A stretch of DNA of 64,000 bases from NCBI GenBank assembly GCA_001949185.1, contig BDGG01000010.1, positions 1,373,773 to 1,437,772 on the forward strand, given 5' to 3'. Position numbers and translations under genes: made by a program. Origin of the DNA: Ramazzottius varieornatus. Taxonomy: Eukaryota; Tardigrada; Eutardigrada; Parachela; Ramazzottiidae. The notes under the pieces are model-generated. The model was not told where the DNA came from and made no database searches. It worked only from the letters and a program-made list of their open reading frames with translations. Shown here piece after piece: positions 22,798-34,600 of this stretch (the stretch's first letter is position 1; each line of letters begins with the position of its first letter).

Positions 22798-24719
22798 TCA
22801 AGGTCTCACGAAAATCTTGACCATGCCTCCTTCGCGGTTGTAGAACTGCTTGTATGCATCGGGAACATCTTTCAATCTCATAGTGTGGGTGACGAAGAAG
22901 GACCTACATGTTAAAGACAGACATCGTGAGTACACGATAATCGATCTCAAATATAATCATATGCAAAGCTGGTTTTCACTTACGGGTCATATTCCCCAGT
23001 TCGCAGTTTCTCAAGAGCCATTTTCCAAATTCTCTACAGAAAGACACAAGCGTTAATATCAAGCATCCATACTCTGTTATCGTTCAGACTCTCAACAGGT
23101 TTCTGACTACAGAATCATGTTGACTGCGGCTGGGAATTTACCTGAGTGGGGCTTTGGCCGCTCTCCAGACGGAGATGCTTCATACTGATGGTGCCAATGG
23201 GGAAGTTGTTGGCGGTTCCTGGGTAATCAGCGATAACGGATACTAAAACACAAGACGGAAGTACGGTTGGATAACAGTTCAATAGAGAGCAACCGTGGAC
23301 GCGGCCAATCAACGAAAACGAACAATACCTATTCCATTCTTGCGACAAGCTTTGCAGCATTCGGTGATGATTTCCGGCGTGTCACTTTCCAGCAACAAGG
23401 CGCGTTGGATCTTGTGCCCAATGCTCTTTGCAAAGCGGAAGCCGGCTGCGTCGATACAGCAGTCCAAACCCTGCGGGAACATCTTACTGATGGTCTCCAC
23501 CGGATCCTGTTCGTGATAGTTGATCACGACGCAGCCCAGGCTTCGTGCAATGTCCAAGCGGTCTTCCGTTCCAGAGATGGCGACCACGGTAGACGCACCA
23601 AGAATCTGCGCCCATCGAGCAGCTGCTAAGCCGATGGGACCCATACCCCAAATGCCAACCTTGTCGCCTGGCTTGACTTTGCCCATCTCACACGCATGGA
23701 ACGAAGTAGCTGAAATCGGAAATCTCTCTAATACAACCATCACAAACACAGCTTAAACTACAAAGCTCGAACGACTTCGGTCTTAGTTGGATGGTTCAAC
23801 CGGAAAGATGGCGAAATCGCTTACAGATCACGTCAGACAAGTATAAGGCCTTCTCGTCGGGAACGTCCTCCGGAATGGGCAAGCAGTTCAAGTCGGCAAA
23901 GGGAACGCGAACGTACTCGGCTTGTCCTCCCCAGTACCCGCCGACCATGTGACCATAGCCAAAGACTCCCACCAAGGCATGGCCGAACATTGTTTCTAAA
24001 TCGCAAGACATCCATGACGTCAGAGAAAGACTGCTACAATCGTCGCTCCAGCAAAGACGCGTAAGAAAACTGGATCATCAGTTTTACGATTCTTGCGTAC
24101 CTGCAACCCTGCTAGGGTTTGTTGTATCGCAGCTAGTGTACTCTTCACGCTTGCAGAAATCGCAGAAGCCACAGGCGATATCGAAGGCGACGACAACGCG
24201 GGTTCCGATCGGCAGCTTGACATCCGGTCCCTTGTCCACCACGATACCCTACACCAGAAACAGTTCAAAATAGCTTCTGTTTCTTCTCAGCAGAACTCTA
24301 TGGCCTTTGGAATGAAGCAAAACTGTATCCCAACTCACCATGAATTCATGTCCCACGATATCGCCTTTTTCCATGCCCGGAAGTTCGCCAGAGTACAGAT
24401 GTAGGTCGCTGCCGCAGATTGTGGTAGCTGTCACTTTGAGGAGTATGTCGTGCGGCTCGCTGACCATTGGTCGAGGCACTGCAAAATGTATATTCAGAAC
24501 GATTAGCGGACCAGCAGTCGAAGGCGCTCCTCAAATGACGTCTCGGCTAGTAAACAGATGGTTTTTACCTTCATCGTAGCGCATGTCAAACTTGCCGTGC
24601 CAGACAATCGCCTTCATCTTCTCGGTGGGATGCGTCTTGGGTTGTTGACGAGTGCTGGTCGGATTGTGTCCCAGTACCTTATCGGCCACCGCTGCCATGA
24701 TATTCGTTGGGTTCATCAT
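22798..24719 (-). CDS. Zinc-dependent alcohol/formaldehyde dehydrogenase-like protein
   Basis: Eight exons (24719-24569, 24478-24339, 24248-24101, 23995-23825, 23709-23329, 23242-23142, 23033-22984, 22903-22798) give 415 residues. It is a medium-chain dehydrogenase. Seen: catalytic-zinc motifs ICGSDLHLY and GHEF, the structural-zinc cluster [16 protein letters not shown], and the nucleotide-binding [14 protein letters not shown]. About 40 extra N-terminal residues precede the usual start MKAIVWHGK. The wording ([35 protein letters not shown]) is that of the glutathione-independent class common in bacteria and fungi, which oxidises alcohols or aldehydes with NAD. Substrate here is unknown. Host-like introns show it belongs to this genome. 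It is divergent to MCM10 across about 690 bp. Confidence 0.9.
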
Positions 24720-24924
24720 CTTGCAGCCTCGAAGCACACGAATTCTACAGTGCCATAATATTTAATAAGAGATGATTAACAGCGGCGGTCATACCTTTGT
24801 GCTTGGAGAATAGCTTGCAATAAAGACGCTTCCTGAGCTTATATCCAGATCCAACGAAGCTTACACCTGCAGTCCTCGTTGCTTTCCCTAGGTGAATGCA
24901 GAATGGCGGAGGTAAGAATGCCGG

Positions 24925-25260
24925 ATGATGGAAAATACCCGAAAGAAAGCCAACAAAGCAATTTTCCAACTTTATCAGCTGTGCCACACTGCCAGTGCCT
25001 CTCTGGCGTTGCTTCAGGCGATGGCAAGTTCCCATACGGTCTACGTCACAGGCCTACAGAAAGAGCAAAAAGAAACCATCTCTGTCTGGCTACGTCATCC
25101 GCGAAAAGGCCAGGATTGGACCGGCACAGCTGTGTGTCATTCACGCCAGGGCAACGCCCTGCACCTGCAAGATGACCAGGCTGACGTCACCCAACGTCGT
25201 GATTACCAGCGGATCGGAGCGACTTGGGAACGTGTATCCGTCCCGCTCAGCAGTTCCTGA
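24925..25260 (+). CDS. Possible small ORF between ADH and MCM10
   Basis: A 111-codon open frame on the plus strand in the spacer between the divergent ADH and MCM10 genes. It has mixed, protein-like composition but no recognisable domain, and I could not attach it to other exons. An upstream ATG at 24903 with a GTAAGA just after it could form a mini exon. It may equally be leader or promoter sequence of MCM10. Low confidence. Confidence 0.25.
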   Translation: MMENTRKKANKAIFQLYQLCHTASASLALLQAMASSHTVYVTGLQKEQKETISVWLRHPRKGQDWTGTAVCHSRQGNALHLQDDQADVTQRRDYQRIGATWERVSVPLSSS

Positions 25261-25406
25261 CTTCCGCCAAAAATCAATCACGCAGAATAACTGAATAAGC
25301 CAGAATTTCGCTCGATGTTTTTTTCGTTTGGGATTTGTTCTGCGTAGATCTAGTTTTAGAACTTCGATCGTACACAGTAGCAGGCTAGCAGCAAACGATC
25401 TACGGA

Positions 25407-28349
25407 ATGGATGACGATGATGATGTCTTCGCCGCGCTGGTTGATGCAATGGGAGAAGAGCTGGAAGAAATGGAAAGCAGTCAACTGGAGACTGAAGAAG
25501 GAGAAGCTAACAAGCCAATACATCAAACCCCTTATGCGCCGACGCAACGATCGGCCAACGGTGATATATCTAAAGACTATGGAAGGACCAGTATGGACCC
25601 AGACTCTATGTTGAAAAGAATTCAGCAACTTGAAGCAGAACTAGCGCAGCAGAAGCAAGCTCTGCAAGGTAGCGCGTCTCCCAAAGCATTACCTCGAACA
25701 TCATCTGTTCCTGGTCCGTCTCAGGGTCAACCAGCTGCACCAGCAACGAAGAAAGCGCGCTTCTTGAAAGTTGATACGGACATAAGTGAAATCATCGATA
25801 AGAAGCCATCGCAAGCTCATCCAAAGAAGTCTTCGACTTTAAGGAAACCTTTAACACTGGCTGATATCGGACTGTCTGAGTCGTCTGACGAAGATGAAGA
25901 CACGCCGAGCCTCAGTAAAGCTGGTAAAGCCTTGAAAAGGAAGCTGGCTTTGCAAGAAGTCGACGAACGAGATGCCAAGAGGAAAACAGCGATAGAAGCA
26001 TCCATTAGCCAACTAGACACCAAAAGCCCTTTCACTTCGTTCGCATCTCCAGTGGCATCTTCTCAAGTTCAACTAAAAGGTCCAAAGCCAGCGGAAAAAG
26101 TCGTCGAGAAGTGCCCGTATTCTGGAATCGCTTTGCTGAACCCTATTTTGTCTACATCGGACATTCAGGTACGAATTCATAGTTGTTGAGTTGGGAGGCA
26201 CACAAGGCTGATCGGCCACCCTTAGATTTTAGAGTGAACCTCTTTTCCGAATGGGTGACCGACTTATTCAATGTGGCCCCAACTGGTTATGTGTCTTGCA
26301 GGATAGGCTCGGGTCGAAAAGGTTCTGCAAACTATCACAGCTTCCATCCCTGAAGTCCAGCATACATCACGAGATGGACTGGATGACGGTGGGGGTAGTC
26401 GTTCAAAAGTTACCCACTAAGATGTCAGCGAATGGGACGCCTTTTTCGATATGGAAGTTGAACGACCTGGAAGAAACGTCGAAGATGACGACCTTGTTCC
26501 TGTTCTCCGATGCTCACAAAGACTGTTGGAGGATCCCTGTTCGAACAGTTGTCGCAGTCCTGGCACCTACCATCATGCCTAACAAGCAAGGGAAAGATGA
26601 CTTATCCATTTCCGTCACTGCTGGTAACCGTGTTATCGAACTCGGTTTCGCCGAAGACATGGGGATCTGTAAGGGGCATACGAAGGGTGGCGAAGCATGT
26701 ACAAACCTCATCAACTCGCGGAAAGCGGAGTTCTGTGTCTACCATCTGAAAGCTGCATTGCAGAAGGTGAAATGATTCGGAGAAAAATTCGACGAGATTT
26801 TTTTTTTAAGTGGCTCACGTTCTCACTGTATTGGCCGAAAGCGTGCGCCACTTAAAAGAATGGTCTTGCAGTTTGTTTTCCGACGTAGGTTTCATTTTGC
26901 GGAAATAGAGTAGTATTACTCATTTGTAGGTTTCGTCTTCTCGTATGGAACTACAAGCCAACTACTCCGGAGTGCAGCCGAAAGGTTCGAAAGTTCAACA
27001 AGTGGCAGATGGGTACATCTACGGCGGTAAGATGTTCGCAAACCCTGGCAAGATGGCTCCTCCGACTGCCGTCACGAAGTCCGCAACTAAAGCTCCCGTG
27101 GCTGCCAAATATGTCTCGAAGGAAGCCCAAGCTTTGATTGACGAAGCTCGAGCAGTCGCCAAAAGGAACCTGACCGAAGAAGAGTCGAATATGCTGGATA
27201 AGATGACAAAGAACAACGCGCAGCTGAACAAGGTGATCATCAACGATGGTCCGGGTACGAGGAACCTGCTACGCTCAGCTACCAAGAAAGAAATGACGGG
27301 ACCTTCGGCGAAAGCTAGGTTCGTGACGCCAGGTCAGATGCTGGAAGAGCACAAAGCCAAAATGGCCAAACTGATGGCCGCAAATCAAAGCAGTAAAATC
27401 CCAGAAATAAGTACATCCTTACAAAACAGCGCACAAAAGTATTCATCCCAGTCGCCAAGCTCCTTGTTGTCACCACAAAGGAGTCAGAGTACGCATTCTG
27501 AAGCAGGCCATTCAAGTTTTCGTTTCAACGGAAGCTTAAATGTGGCTCCGAAACTTGCTCGGAATAGTCTGGTCGGTGACGTGATATCGCTTGACGAGGA
27601 GGAAGCCACTCAACTTGCGCCTGTGAGACCAAAGCTGATGCCTTTAGTTTCGACTCCGTCACAGAGCCGTGCGCTTGCGAAGTTGAAGGAAAGTGGACTC
27701 GGTATAGCGAAAGGAGACCCCAACAAGCTGTCCAATGGACTATCCGCTAGAGCTCGCGACCATATTCAGGAACATCTGCACAAAGCTGACAAGCCACTGT
27801 CCAGTCCTGCTCAACGCAGAGTATGTAACCTGGCGGAAGACCCAGAGATCCAAGCACTGCTCAAAGAGACTTCGCTTCACGAGGACTTGTGTAAGGTTGG
27901 TGAGATGAACTACATTGACAACTACTTCGCGAAGGCAACCGTCAAAGAGTCGATCGAGGAAGCCATGGAGAATACGATGGAGATGGAATGCAGTGTTGTT
28001 ACTTGCAAGAAGGTACGTTGCGTTTTCTGATATTGGAATTTTTTCTCTGTTTGAATTGCCTTCTTTTTAGTGTGGATACACGGCGAATTCGCTGGCGGAT
28101 CGGTGCTTCAACGAGAAGCATGATCATGTCCGTCACAAAGCCACCAAGAAGTTCTTCCAGTGCAAGAAATGTTCCAAGCGTAAGCCCAGCTTCAACGTGA
28201 TACCCAGTCCGTGTAAGAGCTGTGGTGGTTCGTACTTTCAACGCTGTGGTATGCTGGCATATGAGAGAAAAGGACCGAAGCTTGATTCAGAAATGCTTCT
28301 CATTCGAGGAGACGAAGAGCCTAAATTCCTCAACTCTTTACGTAACTAA
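25407..28349 (+). CDS. MCM10: DNA replication initiation factor MCM10
   Basis: Four exons (25407-26168, 26302-26766, 26930-28012, 28071-28349), all phase 0, give 862 residues. MCM10 binds DNA and the CMG helicase and helps to fire replication origins in the nucleus. The N-terminus is acidic with a short coiled coil (LKRIQQLEAELAQQKQALQ). The central OB-fold/zinc region (about residues 245-410) has the family signatures FSIWKLNDL, LFLFSDAHK and GICKGHTKGGEACTNL..CVYH. The C-terminal domain has paired zinc ribbons (CGYTA..DRCF.EKH, then FFQCKKCSKRKP and PCKSCGG) and ends RGDEEPKFLNSLRN. Length is close to that of vertebrate MCM10. Intron 2 carries a family-B hairpin repeat. Confidence 0.95.
26807..26855. 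repeat. MITE family B, copy in MCM10 intron 2
   Basis: TTAAGTGGCTCACG at the left faces CGTGCGCCACTTAA at the right across a 49-bp unit. The downstream AAAGAATGGTCTTG resembles the flank of the copy near 51823. See the other family-B copies at 40663, 42286, 43618, 46043 and 51823. Confidence 0.7.
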
Positions 28350-28631
28350 ATTCTCCTTTGCTATTTTGTATCATTAGGTGTTGTTGGTATGCGGCGAAAG
28401 ACCGACTGTTTCTTTTTGTTTTATTCGGATAGATTTAAATTTAAATACTTGAATATGGGAAATCCTTAATATTGAGTAAGTAGCTGATTGAGTAAAGTAA
28501 GAACAAATTTACAACAAGATGATTTGGGCGACCATTCCTCAAGTGAGTTTTCTCAGACAGTCTCGACGCAGGATATGTTCTTTGCTGAAATGGAAAGACT
28601 GTCGAAGAGCTTAGCTGACTTCCGGCATCGT

Positions 28632-31600
28632 CTACAGGAGGTTTCTTAGTATAAGGAGGAAACCCAGGAGTACGGCAGTCATAATACTTGGTCTGGCTCT
28701 TGACGAGTCGTTCGCTTTCTTCCCTTGTATGCGCCTTTCTCTCTTGATTTCATTGCTGGCTTCGGCTTCCGGTACAAAGTCCGTTCCCTTCACTCCACCG
28801 TTGGTCGGTTTGATCACTTTGACGGTGTACCTCGTAGCCACTGGGTACCTCGTGGGTCGGAATGTGGTACCGAGCGTCGACTCTTCTCGGAACATGTCGT
28901 CGCCTAACGTCTCCAGAGAAGCCGTTGTGCTGAGGTTGATGATTTCGACGACTTCTGTCGTGCTTGAAGTCGTCTCCGCTGTGGTCCTTTGGGTGGTTGT
29001 GGAGGCGGTAGTAGTCGTTGTGGTGGTCGTCGTTGTCGGACTGGTTCTTGTTGTGGTCAAGGTAGTCGGGGAAGTTAGAAGTGCGGTGGTGGTCAGGGTG
29101 GGGAAGACTGGTGGGTAGGTCTCCGGTCGATACTCCGGTATGAAGCTTGTGCCGCTTGTTGGGAAAGTTTGGATGGAAGGCTGGCTGTTGTTGATGTCTG
29201 GAACTTCGTCAGTCACCATCGGTGAGCCATCACCTTGTGGCTGGTTGATGCGTGGTGGATTGAATGTCGGGTTGGATGTCGGGTTGAATGTCGGGTTGAA
29301 TGTCGGGTTGAACTGCGGCTGATTTGGCGGGTTAAAGTTTGGTTGTGCTTGTGTGGGGTTGATTGATGGATTGAAGTTTAATTGCGTTTGTGTTGGGTTC
29401 ACTGGTTGGAAAGATGGTTGATTGGGTTCAGTGTTGATTGACTGCGTCGAACCAGGAAGATTTTGGCCTGGTCGACCATCAGGTAAAGGCTGACCAGCAG
29501 GGCCAACGAACTGACCATTGGGGTTGAATGCCTGAGCTGGTCTGTTATTAGGCTGGTTAGTTCCTTGAGTCATCTGCTGGTTGGGGTTGAATGAGCCGCT
29601 GAAGTCTGTCATGGGATTTTGGTTGAATGGGTTCTGCTGGTTCATGTTCTGGTTATTGAAGTTGGGCTGTGGGACGAAACTATTGGGGAAGTTCGGCTGT
29701 GGTTGTTGTTGAACATTGGCAGTCTGAAAGATTGTCTGAGCTGGAGTTACTGGTGCGTTCGTTACAGCGATCAGAGATGTCAATGCAGGACTAGGTGGTT
29801 CGGTGAAGAGCGTTGGTGGTACCACCGTCATCGGCATATTGGGCACCCATGGGTTACTGTCTGCCGCCAAGTTGTCATCAGGGAAACGGTTCTGCTGGGA
29901 TGGCTGGAGGACCTTAACGGAGTTGAAGTTGGATGGAGCTACAGCAGCGTTTGGTACGGCTGGTGGTCGTTGTGGCTGTTGGGACTGCTGCGGCTGTTGA
30001 GGCTGTGGCTGTGGGAAGGTCGGCACTGGTGGTGACGTCACTGGGATACCGTTGTCGGGCGAAGGGCTGATCTTCTGACCGGGACGTCGACATCGAAGGT
30101 TGCCGAAGTTGTTGGGGAAGTTCAAAAGCTTGTTCTGGTATTCGATTTCTACGGCCAAGCCATCGAAAAACTGGACGCTTCCGACGTAGGGAAACTCGAA
30201 ACCCTCTTTGCAGACGCACTTGTAGCCACCGGCTCGGAAACCTCTTCCGCCCACTGGCATACACTGTTTAACCGAAATAGAATAATGAAGTTTGAAATAG
30301 ATCATACGTCCGTAGTTCCGGGGCGGGAAAATTCTCGATAGTATGTTATTATGTTGCTCGATTTTACCGTGGTGGTCTGACGATCGCAACGATCGGTTCC
30401 ACGGAATAGTGGTTCTTCGGCCGATGCACATTGGTTAACGTCAATTTGGTCCGGGTTGATACCAACAGAGATCAACCCTCTGCAAAAAGTAATCAAACAT
30501 GTACCAATTAAACGAGCAAAAAGGCGCAGAAAAAACGACAGATCAAACAACGTACCCAAACTGCACGCTTCCATCGACCTTCTTGGCGTAAAATGGCACT
30601 TCGAACCAGAAGAACTTGTCCAGGTAGAAGCCTACGAAGAAAACGACCACACTCGTCAGTACATTACGGTACATGCTCATGGCTTGCTCATCGGCATAGT
30701 TCATCGTCAGACCATCGAGGTTCTTGCTCGTGTCTTTCGATTTCATTGTCCGCATCTGTGGATGCAAATGCAGTTCATGAACTGAGGAACTTACAATCAT
30801 AGTAAGGTCCGAAAGGTGACTTGATGTCGTCGAACGTCACCTGTGAAAGTCAAGTTTAGAGTATGAAATTTGAGGAGGAATATCGAAAGAACGGTCTGGT
30901 GACAGAGATCATTTTACCGCTTTGAAGCTTTGTGTTGGTACGTCGGTGAAGCGCGAACCGGCAGCGTCCACGCGAATCTGCGTGGAAACGAAAGAGCACA
31001 CACTAAGTACCACATAGTGGTGGAGTAAAAGAAGAGCTTAATCGTCACGCACCTTCATGTCAGCCGCGAAATCCGTCAAGCGCAGAGAAGACGACTTGCT
31101 CTTGATGTCACGATACCAATCGAAAGTGGTGTAATTGTCTGGAAAACCAACAAGTAATTAGCGCTAAATGGGCCACTCACCTGAAACCTTTTGTCACGTT
31201 CGTCTTTACCCTCAGTTCCTTTACTACGCCATCTTACATAAGCGGCAGACTGTCTGCCATTTTGAATCTATCATCTAAGCTCAGTATATTTTTCTTAAAT
31301 TGTCCGACCTTTTAATTTACTGAAATTCTCAAAATTAGTTCCGAAAGTAATATAAAGCACAATCAGAGGAATTATTGGTAAATTTCTGACGACATTTTAA
31401 AACTGAAAAATTAAGAAATGGTTTTCGGTATCCAGGTTCCTTGTTTACCTGGGTAATGGTAGAACTGAAGTTCGTCCAGCATCTTGTTGTACAACGCCGT
31501 TGGGGCGAAGAAGCGTCGACCCGGAAAGACGGACTCCTCAAACTGCATACTGACAGCACCAATGGCCGGCTCGGCGATGATCATGGCGGCCATCTCGCCC

Positions 31601-34600
31601 AGGATCATATTCTCTGTCAGTTTGTTCTTGCGTCTCCCGTCAACAATAATACCGTTCTGCAGGTAATTGCTGAGAAAGTGTGACAGCCGTAGGGCCGAAC
31701 GTGCTTGAGTGGCAAACTGCCTGGCAATTTTCCGGTTGAACTCTTGCGAGAAACCCAAATCCACTTTTTCGGCAAAGCGATTGACCGAACAATTGCGCGG
31801 CGACAGATTGTCCAGCATTTGTCGGGCGCGGAACATCAGGTTGTTCTCTTGGGACAACTTGGTGATCAACTGTTGAACAACAGCGGCGTTCTGGGCTTGT
31901 GTACCCCCCGTTGGACCCACGCCGGGTTCCTGACCGTCAACCTGTCTTGTAGGTCGACGAATGGGCAACTCTTGCCGGAAACGCGGGTTGGACGGATCGA
32001 ATTCAGGCACGGAGAAACGAGGATCCATTCGGGAAGGTGACGCTTGGAAGTTGGGTTGAGCTCGTTGAAGTTGGGCATCTTGAACCTGTTGAGGAGGTCC
32101 CATGTTGGAAGAGAGTTGGAACTGCTGGGGAGCGAAGAACTGGTTCTGTGCGGGAGTGAAGTTGGGAACCGGTGGGGGCGCCACTCGGTTGGACATGTTG
32201 ATGGGTTGCTGGTTCTGCTGGACTTGGAACTGTTGGGCGACTTCGTTACTTCCTTGTTGGAAAGGGTTAGGTTGTTGGTTTTGAGCTGGCAGGAAGTTGG
32301 CGTTGTTCGGGAGTCGAGGCGGTCCATTTGGCGACCTGAAAAAATTTCAATCAACCAATCAGCCAAAAATTTGCCGAAGGCTCCATTTATGCCTACCCAG
32401 CTAGAGCGAAGCCATTTTGCATGAACGAAGGGCTCGTCAACTGTTGTTGTTGCAGTTGCTGTTGTGGCGGCGCGTTTTGCAGCGGTACACTTGGCCGAGG
32501 TGTCAGAAGTGGCTGTTGAGGAGCCATCTGCGCCGGCTTTGGGGTGTTGATGTTCTGGCTGGGAATGAACTGTTGAGGAGCCGGTGGTGGGACATTGTCC
32601 GCGGCTTGTTGAAGCTGCGCGCTCTGTGGACGTCTTGACGTCACTCTTTGCTGTTCGGGGCTCACAGGTCGTGGCTGCTGCACTTGTGGTACCTGTGGTG
32701 GTGGCGGAAGGTTTCTGGGTGGCGTGACTTGCTGACTGGGCAACGCGTTGACGGTTGATGAAGAGGCAATTGCCGCCGGTGAGACCAGAACTTCTTGATC
32801 TGCAATGGAGAGAGAGGGATCGAATTAACTTAGTACACGATGGCACGGTCAAGGTCTGTCAATAGACGATTGCCTAATGAATCAATGTCTTGGCCACAGG
32901 GTTTTCGGACGTTACAACCAAGAGCTACACTGTGTCTAGATATAGACTAACCTTGAATTGCCACGCATTGGAAAGCGTCGGCTTTGGCATAATCGCCGGC
33001 TGAGGCACTCTCCACCTCGCCTCCACTGAAGCCGACATTACGACTACCGGGATATTTGAAACCAGCCTTGCACACGCACTGATATCCGCCTCTCTATAAC
33101 AAAAAGGCCTTTATTTTATAATTTCCGGTATTGGCACCAGAAGAAGAAAAAGTCGCTCGATATGCAAAACGATATAACCTACCCGTAATCCATGTCCGCT
33201 CAAAGGCTCGCACTAAAACAGAAAAATAAACAATGAACATATACCGGTAAATTTTAACATAAACATATAACATATCGCTTTATGCTTTTTTTCGCTGAAA
33301 GATCAACTCCGAATTAGTGATGCCACAAAAGGTCAGATGCACGGATTATGAGCGCGAAACTATGGTCATATATGTGTGTGACTACATCATGCCTATCAGA
33401 CACGTTCAGAGCAGTCTTGTTTGCACAGTGGTAAATAATTCCGTTCGTACCAAGTTTGCTCTAGTATTACTCGATCGTTCCCATCCGAAATGTCGTTTTT
33501 TGCAAGGCACAGTGATGAGAAATTACAAGGACCTTACCACAGTGGTTTCTTTCTTGCACTTGTGGGTTCCGGCAAAAGTGTTGAACTGCACGTCTCCATC
33601 GCACTGATTAATGTCAATCTTGCGGTAATCCAACTCCACCGAAACCGCAGCGATATAACTGTAAAGGAAAGAAAAAGATCTGATTAATCATAAACCGACC
33701 GGAAAAGCTTAGAAACAGGTCGTCAAACACAGCTGTGCGAATTATACTCACACCTGCATACATCCAACCGTGTAACTGTCGGACTTGGGTGTATGCAGGT
33801 GCGTGAGGATTCTGAGGAGCGGATCCAACTTCGTGCTTTAGCTTTACGCTTATTCTGCTCTGAGCTTATGAGCAGTTATGTAAACAGAAATGAATGGTGA
33901 AAAATTGATACGACCGGAAATGGACGGAAGGGATCAACAGCTGTCAAGAGCAAGTACGTTCGTTTCTTCCTGTTATTGCGGAACCGTCATGGACATGAAT
34001 TTCTTCACCGTCACATTGTGGACTTGACGAACAAGAGCGAGTCATTGTCCGCTAACAGGCACTTGTCAGAGCTCATGATGATTACCTAATCGGCAGGTAT
34101 TGTTGGCAAGGCATACGCGTCAAGTGAGACGCCAAGATGGATGGTCCGAACCGACTGGACCGTCTTACCGCATTTAGCGTTCTCCAACTTTTTGCTAAAG
34201 ATTGACGTACGGCGGACTTTGCTTCACATTAGCGCCGAGTACCAACAAACTTTGTCTTGTCCAACCGAACGTGGCTGCATTTACATTTTCTGTCATACTT
34301 TTCAAGCCTTTCTTTTACAAGATGAAATGCCGACTTGATCATGTCGGCTAGAACGAACAAACAAGCCAGTTTATACCATCAAACCTGTTGCGGCCACCAT
34401 ATACTTCGAACCCTGTGCGCCCTGAAAGGTTCCTCGATACCCATACCCATACAGCAGTCTCGGCCGCGAGCAAAACCAAAATGTTTGATCGACACGCTTT
34501 ACGAGGAACTCTTCGTAACCAAGCACATCCGCACTGGCATGTCACGGACGCGTGAAGCGCAGAGAATTGACCGGTTATGCTGTGTTAAAATTAATTTCGC

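Noticed and set aside
22798-24719. Bacterial contamination as the source of the alcohol dehydrogenase
   Set aside because: Seven GT-AG introns of host-like size and animal genes on both sides show it is part of this chromosome.
26169-26301. An extra MCM10 exon starting after the AG near 26232
   Set aside because: It stays open, but similarity to MCM10 resumes exactly at 26302 after a good TTGCAG acceptor; the extra residues have no family counterpart.
29619-30035. Long plus-strand open frames (28725-29118, 29619-30035, 32044-32424) opposite the Cache/EGF gene
   Set aside because: They are antisense shadows of low-complexity Pro/Gln/Asn coding sequence on the minus strand and have no family similarity.
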